Below, piece after piece: positions 35,164 through 44,082 of a stretch of DNA of 64,000 bases. The position numbers and the translations under genes are program-made. Source of the DNA: Gammaproteobacteria bacterium (GTDB lineage: Bacteria; Pseudomonadota; Gammaproteobacteria; Nevskiales; Nevskiaceae); NCBI GenBank assembly GCA_026398875.1, contig JAPLSB010000021.1:62001-126000 (forward strand), in the 5' to 3' direction. Numbering within the stretch: the stretch's first letter is position 1; the number at the start of each line of letters is the position of its first letter. The notes below the pieces were generated by a model. That model saw only the letters and a program-made list of their open reading frames with translations, ran no database searches and was not told the origin of the DNA.

Positions 35164-35918
35164 GCCTGCCATTCCAGACCCAGCTTGCCGGCGGCATCGC
35201 CGAGCTCGTCATCAACCGGCCGCCGGTCAATGCGCTTGACGACGCCGGCTGGCATGCGCTGGCCGACGAGATCACCCGGCTCGGCCGCGAGCCGGCCGCG
35301 CGGGTGATCGTGGTTCGCGCCGAAGGCCGCGGCTTCTGCGCCGGGGTGGACATCAAGCAGCTCGACCGCGAGCCGGAGCGCATCGTGTCGGTGAACGCCG
35401 GCAACTACCGCAGCTTCGAGGCCGTGCATCGCAATCCGCTGCCGGTGATCGTCGCCGTGCACGGCTTCGTGCTGGGCGGCGGCATCGGTCTGGCAGGTGC
35501 CGCCGACATCGTCGTCGCCTCCGACTGCGCGACCTTCGGCGTCCCGGAAGTCGATCGCGGCGCGATGGGCGGTGGCGCGCACCTGCAGCGGCTGTTCCCG
35601 GTGCAGAAGGTGCGCGCGATGTACTTCACCGGCGAGCCGATCACCGCCGCCGAAGCCTGGCGGCTCGGGGCCATCGAGACCGTCGTGCCGAAGGCTGCGC
35701 TGCGCGACACCGCGCTGGCGCTGGCCACCAAGATCGCCGCCAAGAGCGGCGTGATGCTGCGCCTGGCCAAGGAATCGCTGAACGGCATCGAGGACGGCAG
35801 CCTCGAGGACAAGTACCGCTGGGAGCAGGGCTTCACGCTGCAGGCCTACATGAGCAAGGACTCGGCGGAGACGCGCCGGGCCTTCGTCGAGAAGCGCGAC
35901 GCTGAATTCAAATCCTGA
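35160..35918 (+). CDS. echA20: EchA20, ring-D opening crotonase
   Basis: A 252-residue crotonase closely matching mycobacterial EchA20. It shares PPVNALDDAGWHALADEI, RAEGRGFCAGVDIKQ, AVHGFVLGGGIGLAGAADIVVAS, FGVPEVDRGA with the catalytic Glu, and SGVMLRLAKESLNGIE with a C-terminal YRWEQGF motif. EchA20 hydrolyses the HIEC-CoA cyclopentanone, opening steroid ring D. The ATG overlaps the ipdC stop. Confidence 0.87.
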   Translation: MSLPFQTQLAGGIAELVINRPPVNALDDAGWHALADEITRLGREPAARVIVVRAEGRGFCAGVDIKQLDREPERIVSVNAGNYRSFEAVHRNPLPVIVAVHGFVLGGGIGLAGAADIVVASDCATFGVPEVDRGAMGGGAHLQRLFPVQKVRAMYFTGEPITAAEAWRLGAIETVVPKAALRDTALALATKIAAKSGVMLRLAKESLNGIEDGSLEDKYRWEQGFTLQAYMSKDSAETRRAFVEKRDAEFKS

Positions 35919-35925
35919 AACCGCC

Positions 35926-37101
35926 ATGAAATTGACCTACACGGCCAGCCAGCAGGCCTTTCGCAAGGAGGTGCGCAGCTGGCTTGCGCGCCATGTCCCG
36001 AAGCAGCCGCTCAAGAGCTTCGATACCGCCGAGGGCTTTGCCGAGCATCGCGCCTGGGAAGCCAAGCTGCACAGCGGCCGCTGGAGTGCGGTGACCTGGC
36101 CGGAGTCGGTCGGCGGCCGCGGCTGCGACCTCATCGAATGGCTGATCTTCGAGGAGGAATACTGGCGTGCCGGCGCACCGCTGCGCGTCAACCAGAACGG
36201 CGTGTTCCTGCTGGCGCCGACCTTGATGGAGTTCGGCACCGAAGCGCAGAAGCAGCACTTCCTGCCGCGCATGGCCTCGGGCGAACACATCTGGGCGCAG
36301 GGCTGGAGCGAGCCCGGCGCCGGCTCGGACATGGCGGCGATCCGTTGCGCGGCCGAGCGCGTCGATGCGCCTTCGGGCAGCTACTACCTCATCAACGGCC
36401 AGAAGACCTGGTCGACGCGGGCCGTCTGGGCCGACTGGTGCTTCGGCCTGTTCCGTACCGAAGCCGGCTCCACGCGCCATCACGGTCTGAGCTTCGTGCT
36501 GGTGCCGCTGACGCTGCCGGGCATCACCATCCGGCCGATCCGCCAGCTGAACGGGCTGACCGGCTTCGCCGAGATCTTCTTCGACGACGTCAAGGTGCCG
36601 GCCGAGCATCTGCTCGGCGAGGAAGGCAGCGGCTGGAATGTGGCAATGGCCACCGCCGGTTTCGAGCGCGGCCTGATGCTGCGCTCGCCGGCCCGCTTCC
36701 AGGCCACGGCCAAGGCACTGGTCGAGCTTTACCGCAGCCGCCGCGCGTCGGCCGATCGCGATCCCTCGATCCGCGATGCCGTGGTCAGCAGCTGGATGCA
36801 GGCCGAGGCTTACACCTTGTCGACCTACAACACCGCGAGCCGGCTGGTGCAGGGCGGCAGCATCGGCCCCGAGGCGAGCACCAACAAGATCTTCTGGTCC
36901 GAGCTCGACCTGCTGATGCACGAGACGGCGATGCGCATCCTCGGCCAGGACGGCGAGCTGATGGATGAGCCGCCCGCCGCCGGCGAACACGGCTGGCTGG
37001 ACGGCTTCCTGTTCGCGCAGGCCGGGCCGATCTATGCCGGTTCCAACGAGATCCAGCGCAACATCATTGCCGAGCGGATGCTCGGCCTGCCGAGGGCATG
37101 A
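35926..37101 (+). CDS. Acyl-CoA dehydrogenase, long subunit of a heteromeric pair (FadE30-like)
   Basis: A 391-residue acyl-CoA dehydrogenase with the flavin segment WAQGWSEPGAGSDMAAI, the INGQKTWSTRA block and the C-terminal IYAGSNEIQRNIIAERM. It follows the alpha-type subunit pattern of steroid FadE pairs. It is coupled to the next gene by an ATGA overlap, so the two probably form an alpha2beta2 heterotetramer. The position after echA20 suggests dehydrogenation of a HIP-CoA derivative (FadE30-type step). Confidence 0.8.
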   Translation: MKLTYTASQQAFRKEVRSWLARHVPKQPLKSFDTAEGFAEHRAWEAKLHSGRWSAVTWPESVGGRGCDLIEWLIFEEEYWRAGAPLRVNQNGVFLLAPTLMEFGTEAQKQHFLPRMASGEHIWAQGWSEPGAGSDMAAIRCAAERVDAPSGSYYLINGQKTWSTRAVWADWCFGLFRTEAGSTRHHGLSFVLVPLTLPGITIRPIRQLNGLTGFAEIFFDDVKVPAEHLLGEEGSGWNVAMATAGFERGLMLRSPARFQATAKALVELYRSRRASADRDPSIRDAVVSSWMQAEAYTLSTYNTASRLVQGGSIGPEASTNKIFWSELDLLMHETAMRILGQDGELMDEPPAAGEHGWLDGFLFAQAGPIYAGSNEIQRNIIAERMLGLPRA

Positions 37102-38207
37102 TGGACTTCGACTTCAGCGCCGACGCTATCGCCCTGCGCGACAGCATTCACCGCTTCCTGATGGTGGAAGCCGCCCCGGAGATGCTGCGCGAGATCTGGG
37201 AAACCGCCAGCGGCCGTTCGGCTGCCTTGCGCGCCAAGCTCGCCGATCAGGGACTCACCGCCTTGTCGGTACCGGAAAGCCATGGCGGCATGGGGCTTGG
37301 CGATCTCGAATGGGTGCTCGTGCAGTACGAGCTGGGCTATTACGCGATCCCGGATTCGCTGAGCGACACCGCCTATCTTGCCGCGCACCTGCTGCAGCAT
37401 CTGCCGAATGGCGCAGCGGCAAAGCAGGACTGGCTGCCGCGCATCGCCAGCGGGCAGGTCCGCGTGGCGGTGGGCCACCCGGTCAATCGCCTGGTTGCCG
37501 ATGCCGAGCTCGCTGATCTGCTGCTGCTCTGGCATGCCGACGAGATCCATGCGCTGCGTCGCGATCAGGTACAGCTCGCTGCACGCACCAGCATCGATGC
37601 CTCGCGCCGTCTGTTCGAGGTGCGCTGGACGGCCAGCGATGCGACGCGCATCTGCAGCGCGCAGGCCGGCGCCGCGCTCTGGCAGGCCGTGCATGACCGC
37701 GCGACCGTCGCGCTGGCGGCGCAGCTGCTCGGCCTCGCGCAGCGGATGCTCGATCTCGGCATCGACTACGCCGCGCAGCGCAAGCAGTTCGGCAAGCCGA
37801 TCGGCAGCTTCCAGGCAGTCAAGCATCAGCTGGCCGACGTCGCGGTGAAGATCGAGTTCGCACGGCCGGTGCTGCATCGCGCTGCCTATGCGCTGGCCGA
37901 GCAGCAGCCGCTGGCCTCGATCCATGCCTCGCAGGCCAAGCTCGCCTGCGGCGAAGCGGCCTTGCTGGCGGCCCGCAAGAGCCTGCAGGTGCATGGTGCG
38001 ATGGGCTACACCTGGGAAGCCGATCTGCAGATGTTCATGAAGCGCGCCTGGGCGCTCGATGCCAGCTGGGGCGACCGCAGCTTCCACAAGGCGCGTCTTG
38101 CCGAGCACGTACTCGCTGACGGCGTGCGCCTGGGGCCTGGCGAAACCTTCGCGATCCCCGAGCCGGCAGCCCGCGCCACGCGCGCGGTGCGCAGCGCCAC
38201 CGCCTGA
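37098..38207 (+). CDS. Acyl-CoA dehydrogenase, short partner subunit
   Basis: A 369-residue acyl-CoA dehydrogenase-like subunit. The central beta domain is shortened and poorly conserved. The C-terminal domain has KQFGKPIGSFQAVKHQLADV and LQVHGAMGYTWEADLQMFMKRA, which supply FAD contacts in the heteromeric FadE enzymes. It is the natural partner of the previous gene (ATGA overlap). The 3' tail is Ala/Arg-rich. The real start could be 37098 or 37101 (ATGATG). Confidence 0.8.
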   Translation: MMDFDFSADAIALRDSIHRFLMVEAAPEMLREIWETASGRSAALRAKLADQGLTALSVPESHGGMGLGDLEWVLVQYELGYYAIPDSLSDTAYLAAHLLQHLPNGAAAKQDWLPRIASGQVRVAVGHPVNRLVADAELADLLLLWHADEIHALRRDQVQLAARTSIDASRRLFEVRWTASDATRICSAQAGAALWQAVHDRATVALAAQLLGLAQRMLDLGIDYAAQRKQFGKPIGSFQAVKHQLADVAVKIEFARPVLHRAAYALAEQQPLASIHASQAKLACGEAALLAARKSLQVHGAMGYTWEADLQMFMKRAWALDASWGDRSFHKARLAEHVLADGVRLGPGETFAIPEPAARATRAVRSATA

Positions 38208-38236
38208 ACCCTAACCCTTCAACGGACCACCACCCC

Positions 38237-39385
38237 ATGGCTGAAGCCTTCATCGTCGATGCGCTGCGCACGCCCACCGGCAAGCGGCGCGGCACGCTGT
38301 CACAGATTCACGGCGCCGATCTCGGCGCGCATGCGATCAAGGCGCTGGTCGCGCGCAATGGCATTCCGGCCGAAGACTACGACGACGTGATCTTCGGCTG
38401 TCTCGATGCGATCGGCCCGCTGGCCGGCAATATCGCGCGCTCCTGCTGGCTGGCTGCCGGCCTGCCGCTCGACGTGCCCGGCGTCACCATCGACCGTCAG
38501 TGCGGATCGAGCCAGCAGGCCGTGCACTTCGCGGCGCAGGCGGTGATGAGCGGCACGCAGGACGTGGTCATTGCCGGCGGCGTGCAGACCATGAGCCAGA
38601 TCCCGATCTCCTCGGCGATGATCGCGGCGCAGCCGCTGGGCTTCAAGGATCCGTTCTCCGGCTCCACCGGCTGGACCGCGCGCTTCGGCAATGCCCCGGT
38701 TTCGCAGTTCGTCGGCGCCCAGATGATCGCCGACAAGTGGCAGATCAGCCGCGAGGAAATGGAGTTGTTCTCGCTGGAAAGCCACCGGCGCGCCCGCGCC
38801 GCGATCGCCGAAGGCCGGTTTGCGCGCGAGATCATCGAGACCCACGGCCTGCTGCACGACGAAACCACGCGTGAGTCGACGCTTGAGCAGATGGCCAAGC
38901 TCGAACCGCTGGCACCGGGCGGCACGATCACCGCCGGCGTGTCGAGCCAGACCGGCGATGCCGCCTCGGCCATGCTGATCGTCTCGGAAGCGGCCTTGAA
39001 GCGCTACAACCTGACGCCCCGCGCGCGCATCCACCACATGAGCGTGCGCGGCGACGACCCGATCTTCATGCTGACCGCGCCGATCCCGGCGACGCGCCAT
39101 GCCCTGAAGAAGACCGGCATGAAACTCGATGACATCGACCTCGTCGAGATCAACGAGGCCTTCGCACCGGTGGTACTGGCCTGGCTGAAGGAACTGGGCT
39201 ACCCGCACGCGAAGACCAACGTCAACGGCGGCGGCATCGCGCTGGCGCATCCGCTCGGTGCCACCGGCACCAAGCTGATGACCACGCTGTTGCACGAGCT
39301 GGAGCGCACGGGCGGCCGCTATGGCCTGCAGACGATGTGCGAAGGCGGCGGCCTGGCGAACGTCACGATCATCGAGCGTCTTTAA
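38237..39385 (+). CDS. fadA6: Steroid 3-ketoacyl-CoA thiolase (FadA6-like)
   Basis: A 382-residue thiolase. The nucleophile Cys89 is in [11 protein letters not shown]; the His of [14 protein letters not shown] and Cys368 of MCEGGG complete the catalytic set, and NEAFAPV is also present. It probably cleaves a beta-ketoacyl-CoA of the C/D-ring pathway. The N-terminal [21 protein letters not shown] is typical of the steroid-type FadA group. The next gene lies 119 bases downstream, beyond two hairpins. Confidence 0.78.
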   Translation: MAEAFIVDALRTPTGKRRGTLSQIHGADLGAHAIKALVARNGIPAEDYDDVIFGCLDAIGPLAGNIARSCWLAAGLPLDVPGVTIDRQCGSSQQAVHFAAQAVMSGTQDVVIAGGVQTMSQIPISSAMIAAQPLGFKDPFSGSTGWTARFGNAPVSQFVGAQMIADKWQISREEMELFSLESHRRARAAIAEGRFAREIIETHGLLHDETTRESTLEQMAKLEPLAPGGTITAGVSSQTGDAASAMLIVSEAALKRYNLTPRARIHHMSVRGDDPIFMLTAPIPATRHALKKTGMKLDDIDLVEINEAFAPVVLAWLKELGYPHAKTNVNGGGIALAHPLGATGTKLMTTLLHELERTGGRYGLQTMCEGGGLANVTIIERL

Positions 39386-39395
39386 GTTTTTTCCT

Positions 39396-39477
39396 CCTCT
39401 CTTTCCAGGAGAGGCCAGGGTCAGGGGCGCTGAGCCAAAGCAGTCCCTCACCCTCGATCGCTCTCCCGACGGGAGAG
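39396..39477 (+). repeat. Two intergenic hairpins between a thiolase and an SDR
   Basis: The first stem is CCTCTC/GAGAGG with a seven-base loop (39396-39414); the second is CTCTCCC/GGGAGAG with loop GAC (39461-39477). No T-run follows the first stem, so it is not a classical terminator. The pattern resembles intergenic mosaic repeats that stabilise or process mRNAs between operon genes. Confidence 0.55.
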
Positions 39478-39504
39478 GGAAGACCTGCACAGGAGCATTC
39501 TTTC

Positions 39505-40386
39505 GTGGGCATTTGCGACAACCGCAGCATCATCGTCACCGGCGCGGGCGCCGGTCTGGGCCGTGGCTATGCGCTGGCGCTGGCGGCCGAAGGCGCAGGC
39601 GTGCTGGTCAACGACATACGCCGCGAGGCGGCCGAGGCCGTCGTCGCCGAGATCATCGCCGCCGGTGGCCGTGCTGTCGCGAACAGCGACGACATCACCA
39701 GCATGGCCGGTGCCGAGGCCATCGTCGCGCAGGCCGTTGCCGCGTTCGGCGATGCCCATGGCGTGGTCAACAACGCCGGCATCGTGCGCGACCGCATGTT
39801 CGCCTCGATGAGCGAGGACGAATGGGATCTGGTCATCAAGGTGCATCTGAAAGGCCATTTCTGCATTGCCAACACGCTGGTCAAGCGCTGGCGCGATCAG
39901 GTCAAGGCCAACGGCGGCAAGGTCGCCGGCCGCATCATCAACACCAGCTCCGGCGCCGGCCTGCAGGGCAACATCGGCCAGAGCAACTACAGCGCGGCGA
40001 AGGCCGGCATCGCGGCGCTGACGCTGGTGCAGGCGGCCGAGCTGGGTCGCTACGGGATCACCGCCAATGCGCTGGCCCCGGCCGCGCGCACGCAAATGAC
40101 CGAGGGTCCGTTCGGCGCCATCATGAAGCCGCCAGCCGATGGCAGCTTCGATCACTACGCGCCGGAGAACGTCGCGCCGCTCGTGGTCTGGCTCAGCAGC
40201 GAGCTGTCCGGCGGCTGCAGCGGCCGCGTGTTCGAGGTCGAAGGCGGCAAGCTGTCGATCGCGAACGGCTGGAAGACCGGCCAGATCACCGACAAGCGCG
40301 CGCGCTGGCAGCCGGCCGAGCTGGGCGATGTCGTCGCTCGGCTGATTGCCGAAGCCCCGCCGGCACAGAAGGTCTACGGCACCTGA
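39505..40386 (+). CDS. SDR, MFE-2/17beta-HSD4-like 3-hydroxyacyl-CoA dehydrogenase
   Basis: A 293-residue SDR starting at GTG 39505, with AGGAGC 10-15 bases upstream. Motifs: VTGAGAGLGRGYALALAAEG (residues 11-30), VNNAGIVRDRMF, NTSSGAGLQGNIGQSNY with the catalytic Ser, and YSAAK. The VRDRMFASMSEDEWDLVIKV stretch is typical of the (3R)-hydroxyacyl-CoA dehydrogenase domain of multifunctional enzyme 2. It ends with KVYGT. It probably oxidises a hydroxyacyl-CoA of ring degradation and precedes a second FadE pair. An in-frame upstream extension would run across the hairpins and is rejected. Confidence 0.8.
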   Translation: MGICDNRSIIVTGAGAGLGRGYALALAAEGAGVLVNDIRREAAEAVVAEIIAAGGRAVANSDDITSMAGAEAIVAQAVAAFGDAHGVVNNAGIVRDRMFASMSEDEWDLVIKVHLKGHFCIANTLVKRWRDQVKANGGKVAGRIINTSSGAGLQGNIGQSNYSAAKAGIAALTLVQAAELGRYGITANALAPAARTQMTEGPFGAIMKPPADGSFDHYAPENVAPLVVWLSSELSGGCSGRVFEVEGGKLSIANGWKTGQITDKRARWQPAELGDVVARLIAEAPPAQKVYGT

Positions 40387-40399
40387 GTCCGCGCCTGCC

Positions 40400-41527
40400 A
40401 TGCACGCCAGCGAAGACCAGATCCTGATCCGCGACGCCGCCGAAAGCTTTCTCGGCGATGTCAGCAGCTCCGCCGCCGTGCGCGCCGCGATGGCCCGACC
40501 CGAAGGCCATGACCCCGAGGTCTGGGCGCGCATCCGCAGCGAGCTGGGCTGGTGCGGGCTGGCGATTCCCGAAGCCTTGGGCGGCTTGGGCCTCGGCGCG
40601 CCGGAGTTGGTGCTGCTGCTGGAGCAGGCCGGCCGGCATCTGCTGTGCGCGCCGTTCGTGTCGACGGTCTGCCTCGCGGCGAATCTGTTGCAGCAGGTCG
40701 CCGATGAGTCGGCGCAGGCGCGCCTGCTGCCGTTGATTGCCGACGGCAGACTGCAGGCGACGGCAGCGATGCCGGCCACTCCGGACTGGGCCAGCAGCGC
40801 TGCCAGCTTGCGCGCGATGCGTACCGCGAGCGGCTGGCAGCTTGATGGCGAGATCGCGCGCATTCCCGATGCCGGAACGGCCGGCCTGCTGCTGGTGCTG
40901 GCGCGCGTCGATGGCGCGGCGCAGCCGGCGCTGTTTGCGCTGGATCCATCGACCCACGGCCTGCAGCTCGAAGCCCTGCCGACCTGGGATGCGACGCGCC
41001 GTTTCCACCGTGCGACGTTCACCGCCGTCGCACTGACCACCGATGCGCGCATCGACGCGCCCGCGCGCAGTGCCGATGGCTTGAAGCGCGCAGCCGCGCT
41101 TGCCCAGCTCTATCTGGCGGCCGAAGCGCTGGGCTGTGCCCAGCAGTGTCTTGACCTGACCGTCGCCTATGTCGCCACGCGCCAGCAGTTCGGCCGTCCG
41201 GTCGGCTCCTTCCAGGCGGTCAAGCATCGCTGTGCGGAAATGATGATCCGCATCGAATCGGCGCGCTCGGGTGTGGTTGGTGCGGCGCAGCTGGCGGCCA
41301 CGGCAGCGGATACCACGAGTCTCGCGATGGACTGTGCGATGGCCCGCGTGCTGACGCTGGACACGCAGTTCTACTGCGCCCAGGAAGCGATCCAGCTGCA
41401 TGGCGGCGTCGGCTTCACCTGGGAATACGATCCCCAGCTCTACTTCAAGCGCGCGCAGGCCGGCAGCCACTGGTTCGGCACGGCAGACGCGCTGCGCGCC
41501 GAGATCAGCGAGGCCCTGCTGTCATGA
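40400..41527 (+). CDS. Acyl-CoA dehydrogenase, short partner subunit (second pair)
   Basis: A 375-residue acyl-CoA dehydrogenase-like protein, short-subunit type. Conserved blocks: RQQFGRPVGSFQAVKHRCAEM and IQLHGGVGFTWEYDPQLYFKR near the C-terminus. The N-terminal and middle domains are divergent. It is coupled to the following long subunit by an ATGA overlap and lies 13 bases after the SDR gene. As in the first pair, one member keeps the C-terminal flavin motif and the other the YAGTNEIQ motif, which suggests a heterotetramer. Confidence 0.8.
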   Translation: MHASEDQILIRDAAESFLGDVSSSAAVRAAMARPEGHDPEVWARIRSELGWCGLAIPEALGGLGLGAPELVLLLEQAGRHLLCAPFVSTVCLAANLLQQVADESAQARLLPLIADGRLQATAAMPATPDWASSAASLRAMRTASGWQLDGEIARIPDAGTAGLLLVLARVDGAAQPALFALDPSTHGLQLEALPTWDATRRFHRATFTAVALTTDARIDAPARSADGLKRAAALAQLYLAAEALGCAQQCLDLTVAYVATRQQFGRPVGSFQAVKHRCAEMMIRIESARSGVVGAAQLAATAADTTSLAMDCAMARVLTLDTQFYCAQEAIQLHGGVGFTWEYDPQLYFKRAQAGSHWFGTADALRAEISEALLS

Positions 41528-42720
41528 CCGAAGCGCGACCTGCTTTGCCCGAGGACGAGCTGTTCCGCGCCGAGATCGTCGCCTGGCTCGACGCCCATCT
41601 GTGCGGCGACTACGAAGCCGTGCGCCATCGTGGCGGGCCCGGTGACGAGGAGGCCGACCCGGTCTTGCGCCGGCGCTGGGAACAGGAACTCGCCCGCGGC
41701 GGCTGGACCTGCGTCGGCTGGCCGAAGGCCGAAGGCGGGCGCGGTCTGTCGATCGCGCAGCAGGTCATCTTCCACGAGGAATACGCGCGTGCCGGCGGCC
41801 CGGGCCGCATGGGCCACATCGGCGAAACGCTGCTCGGCCCCTCGCTGATCGCCTGGGGCACGCCGGAGCAGAAAGCGCGCTTCCTGCCGGGCATCCGCGC
41901 CGGCACCGAGTTCTGGTGCCAGGGCTATTCGGAACCGAATGCCGGCTCGGATCTCGCCAACGTGCAGACGCGCTGCTGGCAGGAAGCCGATGGCAGCTGG
42001 CGCGTGCAGGGCCAGAAGATCTGGACCTCGCTGGCGCATGAGTCGGACTGGATCTTCGTCGTCGCGCGCTGCGTGCCGGGCTCGAAGGGCAGCAAGGGGC
42101 TGGCCTTCCTGCTGCTGCCGCTGCGCCAGCCCGGCATCAGCATCCGGCCGATCCGGCAGATGGCCGGCGGCAACGAGTTCAACGAAGTGTTCTTCGATGG
42201 TGCTGTGGCCGAAGCGGGGCACATCGTCGGTGCGCCCGGCGAAGGCTGGAAGATCGCGATGGGCCTGCTCGAATTCGAGCGCGGGCTGTCCACGCTGGGC
42301 CAGCAGATGCATTTCCTGCACGAGTTCGAGCTGGTGCTGGACGCGATGCGCCGCAGCGGCCGCACGCACGACGCGCAGCTGCGCCAGCGCGTCGCCCAGG
42401 CTTGGTGTGGGCTGCGCGCGATGCGCTACAACGCGCTGCGCGTGCTCGCCGACCGCGCCGATGCCGGCCTGCGTCGCGAGGCGCTGATCTACAAGCACTA
42501 CTGGTCGAACTGGCATCGCGAGCTCGGCAAGCTGGCGATGGACGTGCTCGGCCCCGAGGCCGACGTGGTGTCCGATGACCCGCTGATCCGCCGCCTGCAG
42601 CAGCTGTTCTTCTTCTCGCGCGCCGACACCATCTACGCCGGCACCAACGAGATCCAGCTGAACCTGATTGCCGAACGCGGCCTTGGCCTGCCGCGCGAAC
42701 CGCGGCCCGCTGCCGCCTGA
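41524..42720 (+). CDS. Acyl-CoA dehydrogenase, long subunit (second pair)
   Basis: A 398-residue acyl-CoA dehydrogenase with GYSEPNAGSDLANVQT, VQGQKIWTSLAHESDW and IYAGTNEIQLNLIAERGLGLPR. It is the long-subunit counterpart of the gene before it. In actinobacterial steroid clusters comparable pairs (FadE31-33 type) act late, on the opened C/D-ring chain; that step is inferred here. The next SDR gene starts 31 bases downstream. Confidence 0.82.
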   Translation: MTEARPALPEDELFRAEIVAWLDAHLCGDYEAVRHRGGPGDEEADPVLRRRWEQELARGGWTCVGWPKAEGGRGLSIAQQVIFHEEYARAGGPGRMGHIGETLLGPSLIAWGTPEQKARFLPGIRAGTEFWCQGYSEPNAGSDLANVQTRCWQEADGSWRVQGQKIWTSLAHESDWIFVVARCVPGSKGSKGLAFLLLPLRQPGISIRPIRQMAGGNEFNEVFFDGAVAEAGHIVGAPGEGWKIAMGLLEFERGLSTLGQQMHFLHEFELVLDAMRRSGRTHDAQLRQRVAQAWCGLRAMRYNALRVLADRADAGLRREALIYKHYWSNWHRELGKLAMDVLGPEADVVSDDPLIRRLQQLFFFSRADTIYAGTNEIQLNLIAERGLGLPREPRPAAA

Positions 42721-42751
42721 TCCCATTCCAAGCCAAGCCGAGCCCGCGACC

Positions 42752-43537
42752 ATGATTCCGCCGCCCCCCTATGTGCCCGGCCACGGCCTGCTGGCCGGCA
42801 AGTCGGTGCTGATCACCGCGGCCGCCGGTGGCGGCATCGGCTTCGCGGCCGCGCGCCGCTGCCTGGAGGAAGGCTGCCGCGCCTTGATGATCGCGGACAT
42901 CCACGCGCGCCGGCTCGGTGAAGCGGTGGCTGCACTGCAGCAGGATTTTCCGGCCGTGCCGGTGCACGGCCAGCTCGGCAACGTCGCCGTCGAGGCCGAG
43001 GTGCAGGCGCTGGTCGCCGCAGCCGAGACGCAGCTCGGCGGTGTCGACGTGCTGATCAACAACGCAGGCCTGGGCGGCAGCCGCCGCGTCGTCGACATGA
43101 GCGACGAGGAATGGCAGCGCGTCATCGACGTGACCTTGACCGGCACTTTCCGCATGACGCGCGCGATGCTCAAGCACATGCAGCCGCGCGGCCGCGGCGC
43201 GATCGTCAACAACGCCTCGGTGCTCGGCTGGCGCGCGCAGAAGGAACAGGCGCACTACGCGGCCGCAAAGGCCGGCGTGATGGCGCTGACCCGTTGCAGC
43301 GCGCTGGAAGCCGCCGAGTTCGGCGTGCGCATCAATGCCGTGTCGCCGTCGATCGTGTTCCACGAACATCTGCGCAAGACCGCGCCCGAGTCGCTGCTGA
43401 ACGAGCTTGCCGCGCGCGAAGCGTTTGGCCGCGGCGCCGAAGGCTGGGAGATCGCGAACGTGATGGTGTTCCTCGCTTCGGACTACGCCTCGTACCTGGT
43501 TGGCGAAGTGCTGTCCGCATCGAGCCAGCAACCCTGA
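42752..43537 (+). CDS. SDR, IpdF-like candidate
   Basis: A 261-residue SDR. The cofactor motif reads ITAAAGGGIGFAAARR, a variant of TGxxxGxG; it has IADIHARR, NNAGLGGS, NNASVLGW with the catalytic Ser and YAAAK. The C-terminus ends ASSQQP. Two SDRs of this kind flank the FadE genes in steroid ring-degradation clusters, where IpdF reduces the 5-keto group of the C/D-ring CoA ester. Either this gene or the SDR at 39505 could fill that role; sequence alone does not decide. Confidence 0.75.
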   Translation: MIPPPPYVPGHGLLAGKSVLITAAAGGGIGFAAARRCLEEGCRALMIADIHARRLGEAVAALQQDFPAVPVHGQLGNVAVEAEVQALVAAAETQLGGVDVLINNAGLGGSRRVVDMSDEEWQRVIDVTLTGTFRMTRAMLKHMQPRGRGAIVNNASVLGWRAQKEQAHYAAAKAGVMALTRCSALEAAEFGVRINAVSPSIVFHEHLRKTAPESLLNELAAREAFGRGAEGWEIANVMVFLASDYASYLVGEVLSASSQQP

Positions 43538-43554
43538 TCCCCACCGAGCCTGCC

Positions 43555-44010
43555 ATGCCGCCACGTTTCGACTCCGCTGCCGAACTTCTCGCCGCCGTCG
43601 GCAAGCCGCTGGGCACCAGCGAATGGCTGAGCGTGACGCAGCAGCGCGTCGATACCTTTGCCGACGCGACCGATGACCATCAATGGATTCACGTCGACCC
43701 GGTGCGTGCGAAGGACGGCCCGTTCGGTGCCTGCATCGCGCATGGGTACCTGAGCCTGGCGCTGGTCGCGCGCTTCCAGCCCGAACTGATCGACGTGCGC
43801 ATGAAGATGGGCGTCAACTACGGCTGCGACCGCGTGCGCTTCCCGGCGCCGGTGCGCGTCGGCGCGCGGATTCGCGCGCAAGGCGAGCTGGTGGCGGTCG
43901 AGACAACCAGGGACGGCGGCGTGCAGGCAACAATCCGGGTGACCATCGAGATCGACGGCGAGAGCCGCCCGGCCTGCGTTGCCGACACCATCTCGCGCTA
44001 CTACTTTTGA
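43555..44010 (+). CDS. MaoC-like (R)-specific enoyl-CoA hydratase
   Basis: A 151-residue hot-dog-fold protein. The hydratase-2 motif shows as FADATDDHQWIHVDP with Asp and His at the expected spacing, then AHGYLSLAL. The stand-alone single-domain length is usual for bacterial MaoC. It probably hydrates an enoyl-CoA of ring or side-chain degradation. It follows the SDR by 17 bases and precedes the second thiolase by 72 bases. Confidence 0.85.
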   Translation: MPPRFDSAAELLAAVGKPLGTSEWLSVTQQRVDTFADATDDHQWIHVDPVRAKDGPFGACIAHGYLSLALVARFQPELIDVRMKMGVNYGCDRVRFPAPVRVGARIRAQGELVAVETTRDGGVQATIRVTIEIDGESRPACVADTISRYYF

Positions 44011-44082
44011 ACGAAGTTTCGCTCCACGGCCGGGGTTAGTGTCCGGCTCTGCACTTTCCGCAGACCGCCGCCGGAGTCCCCG

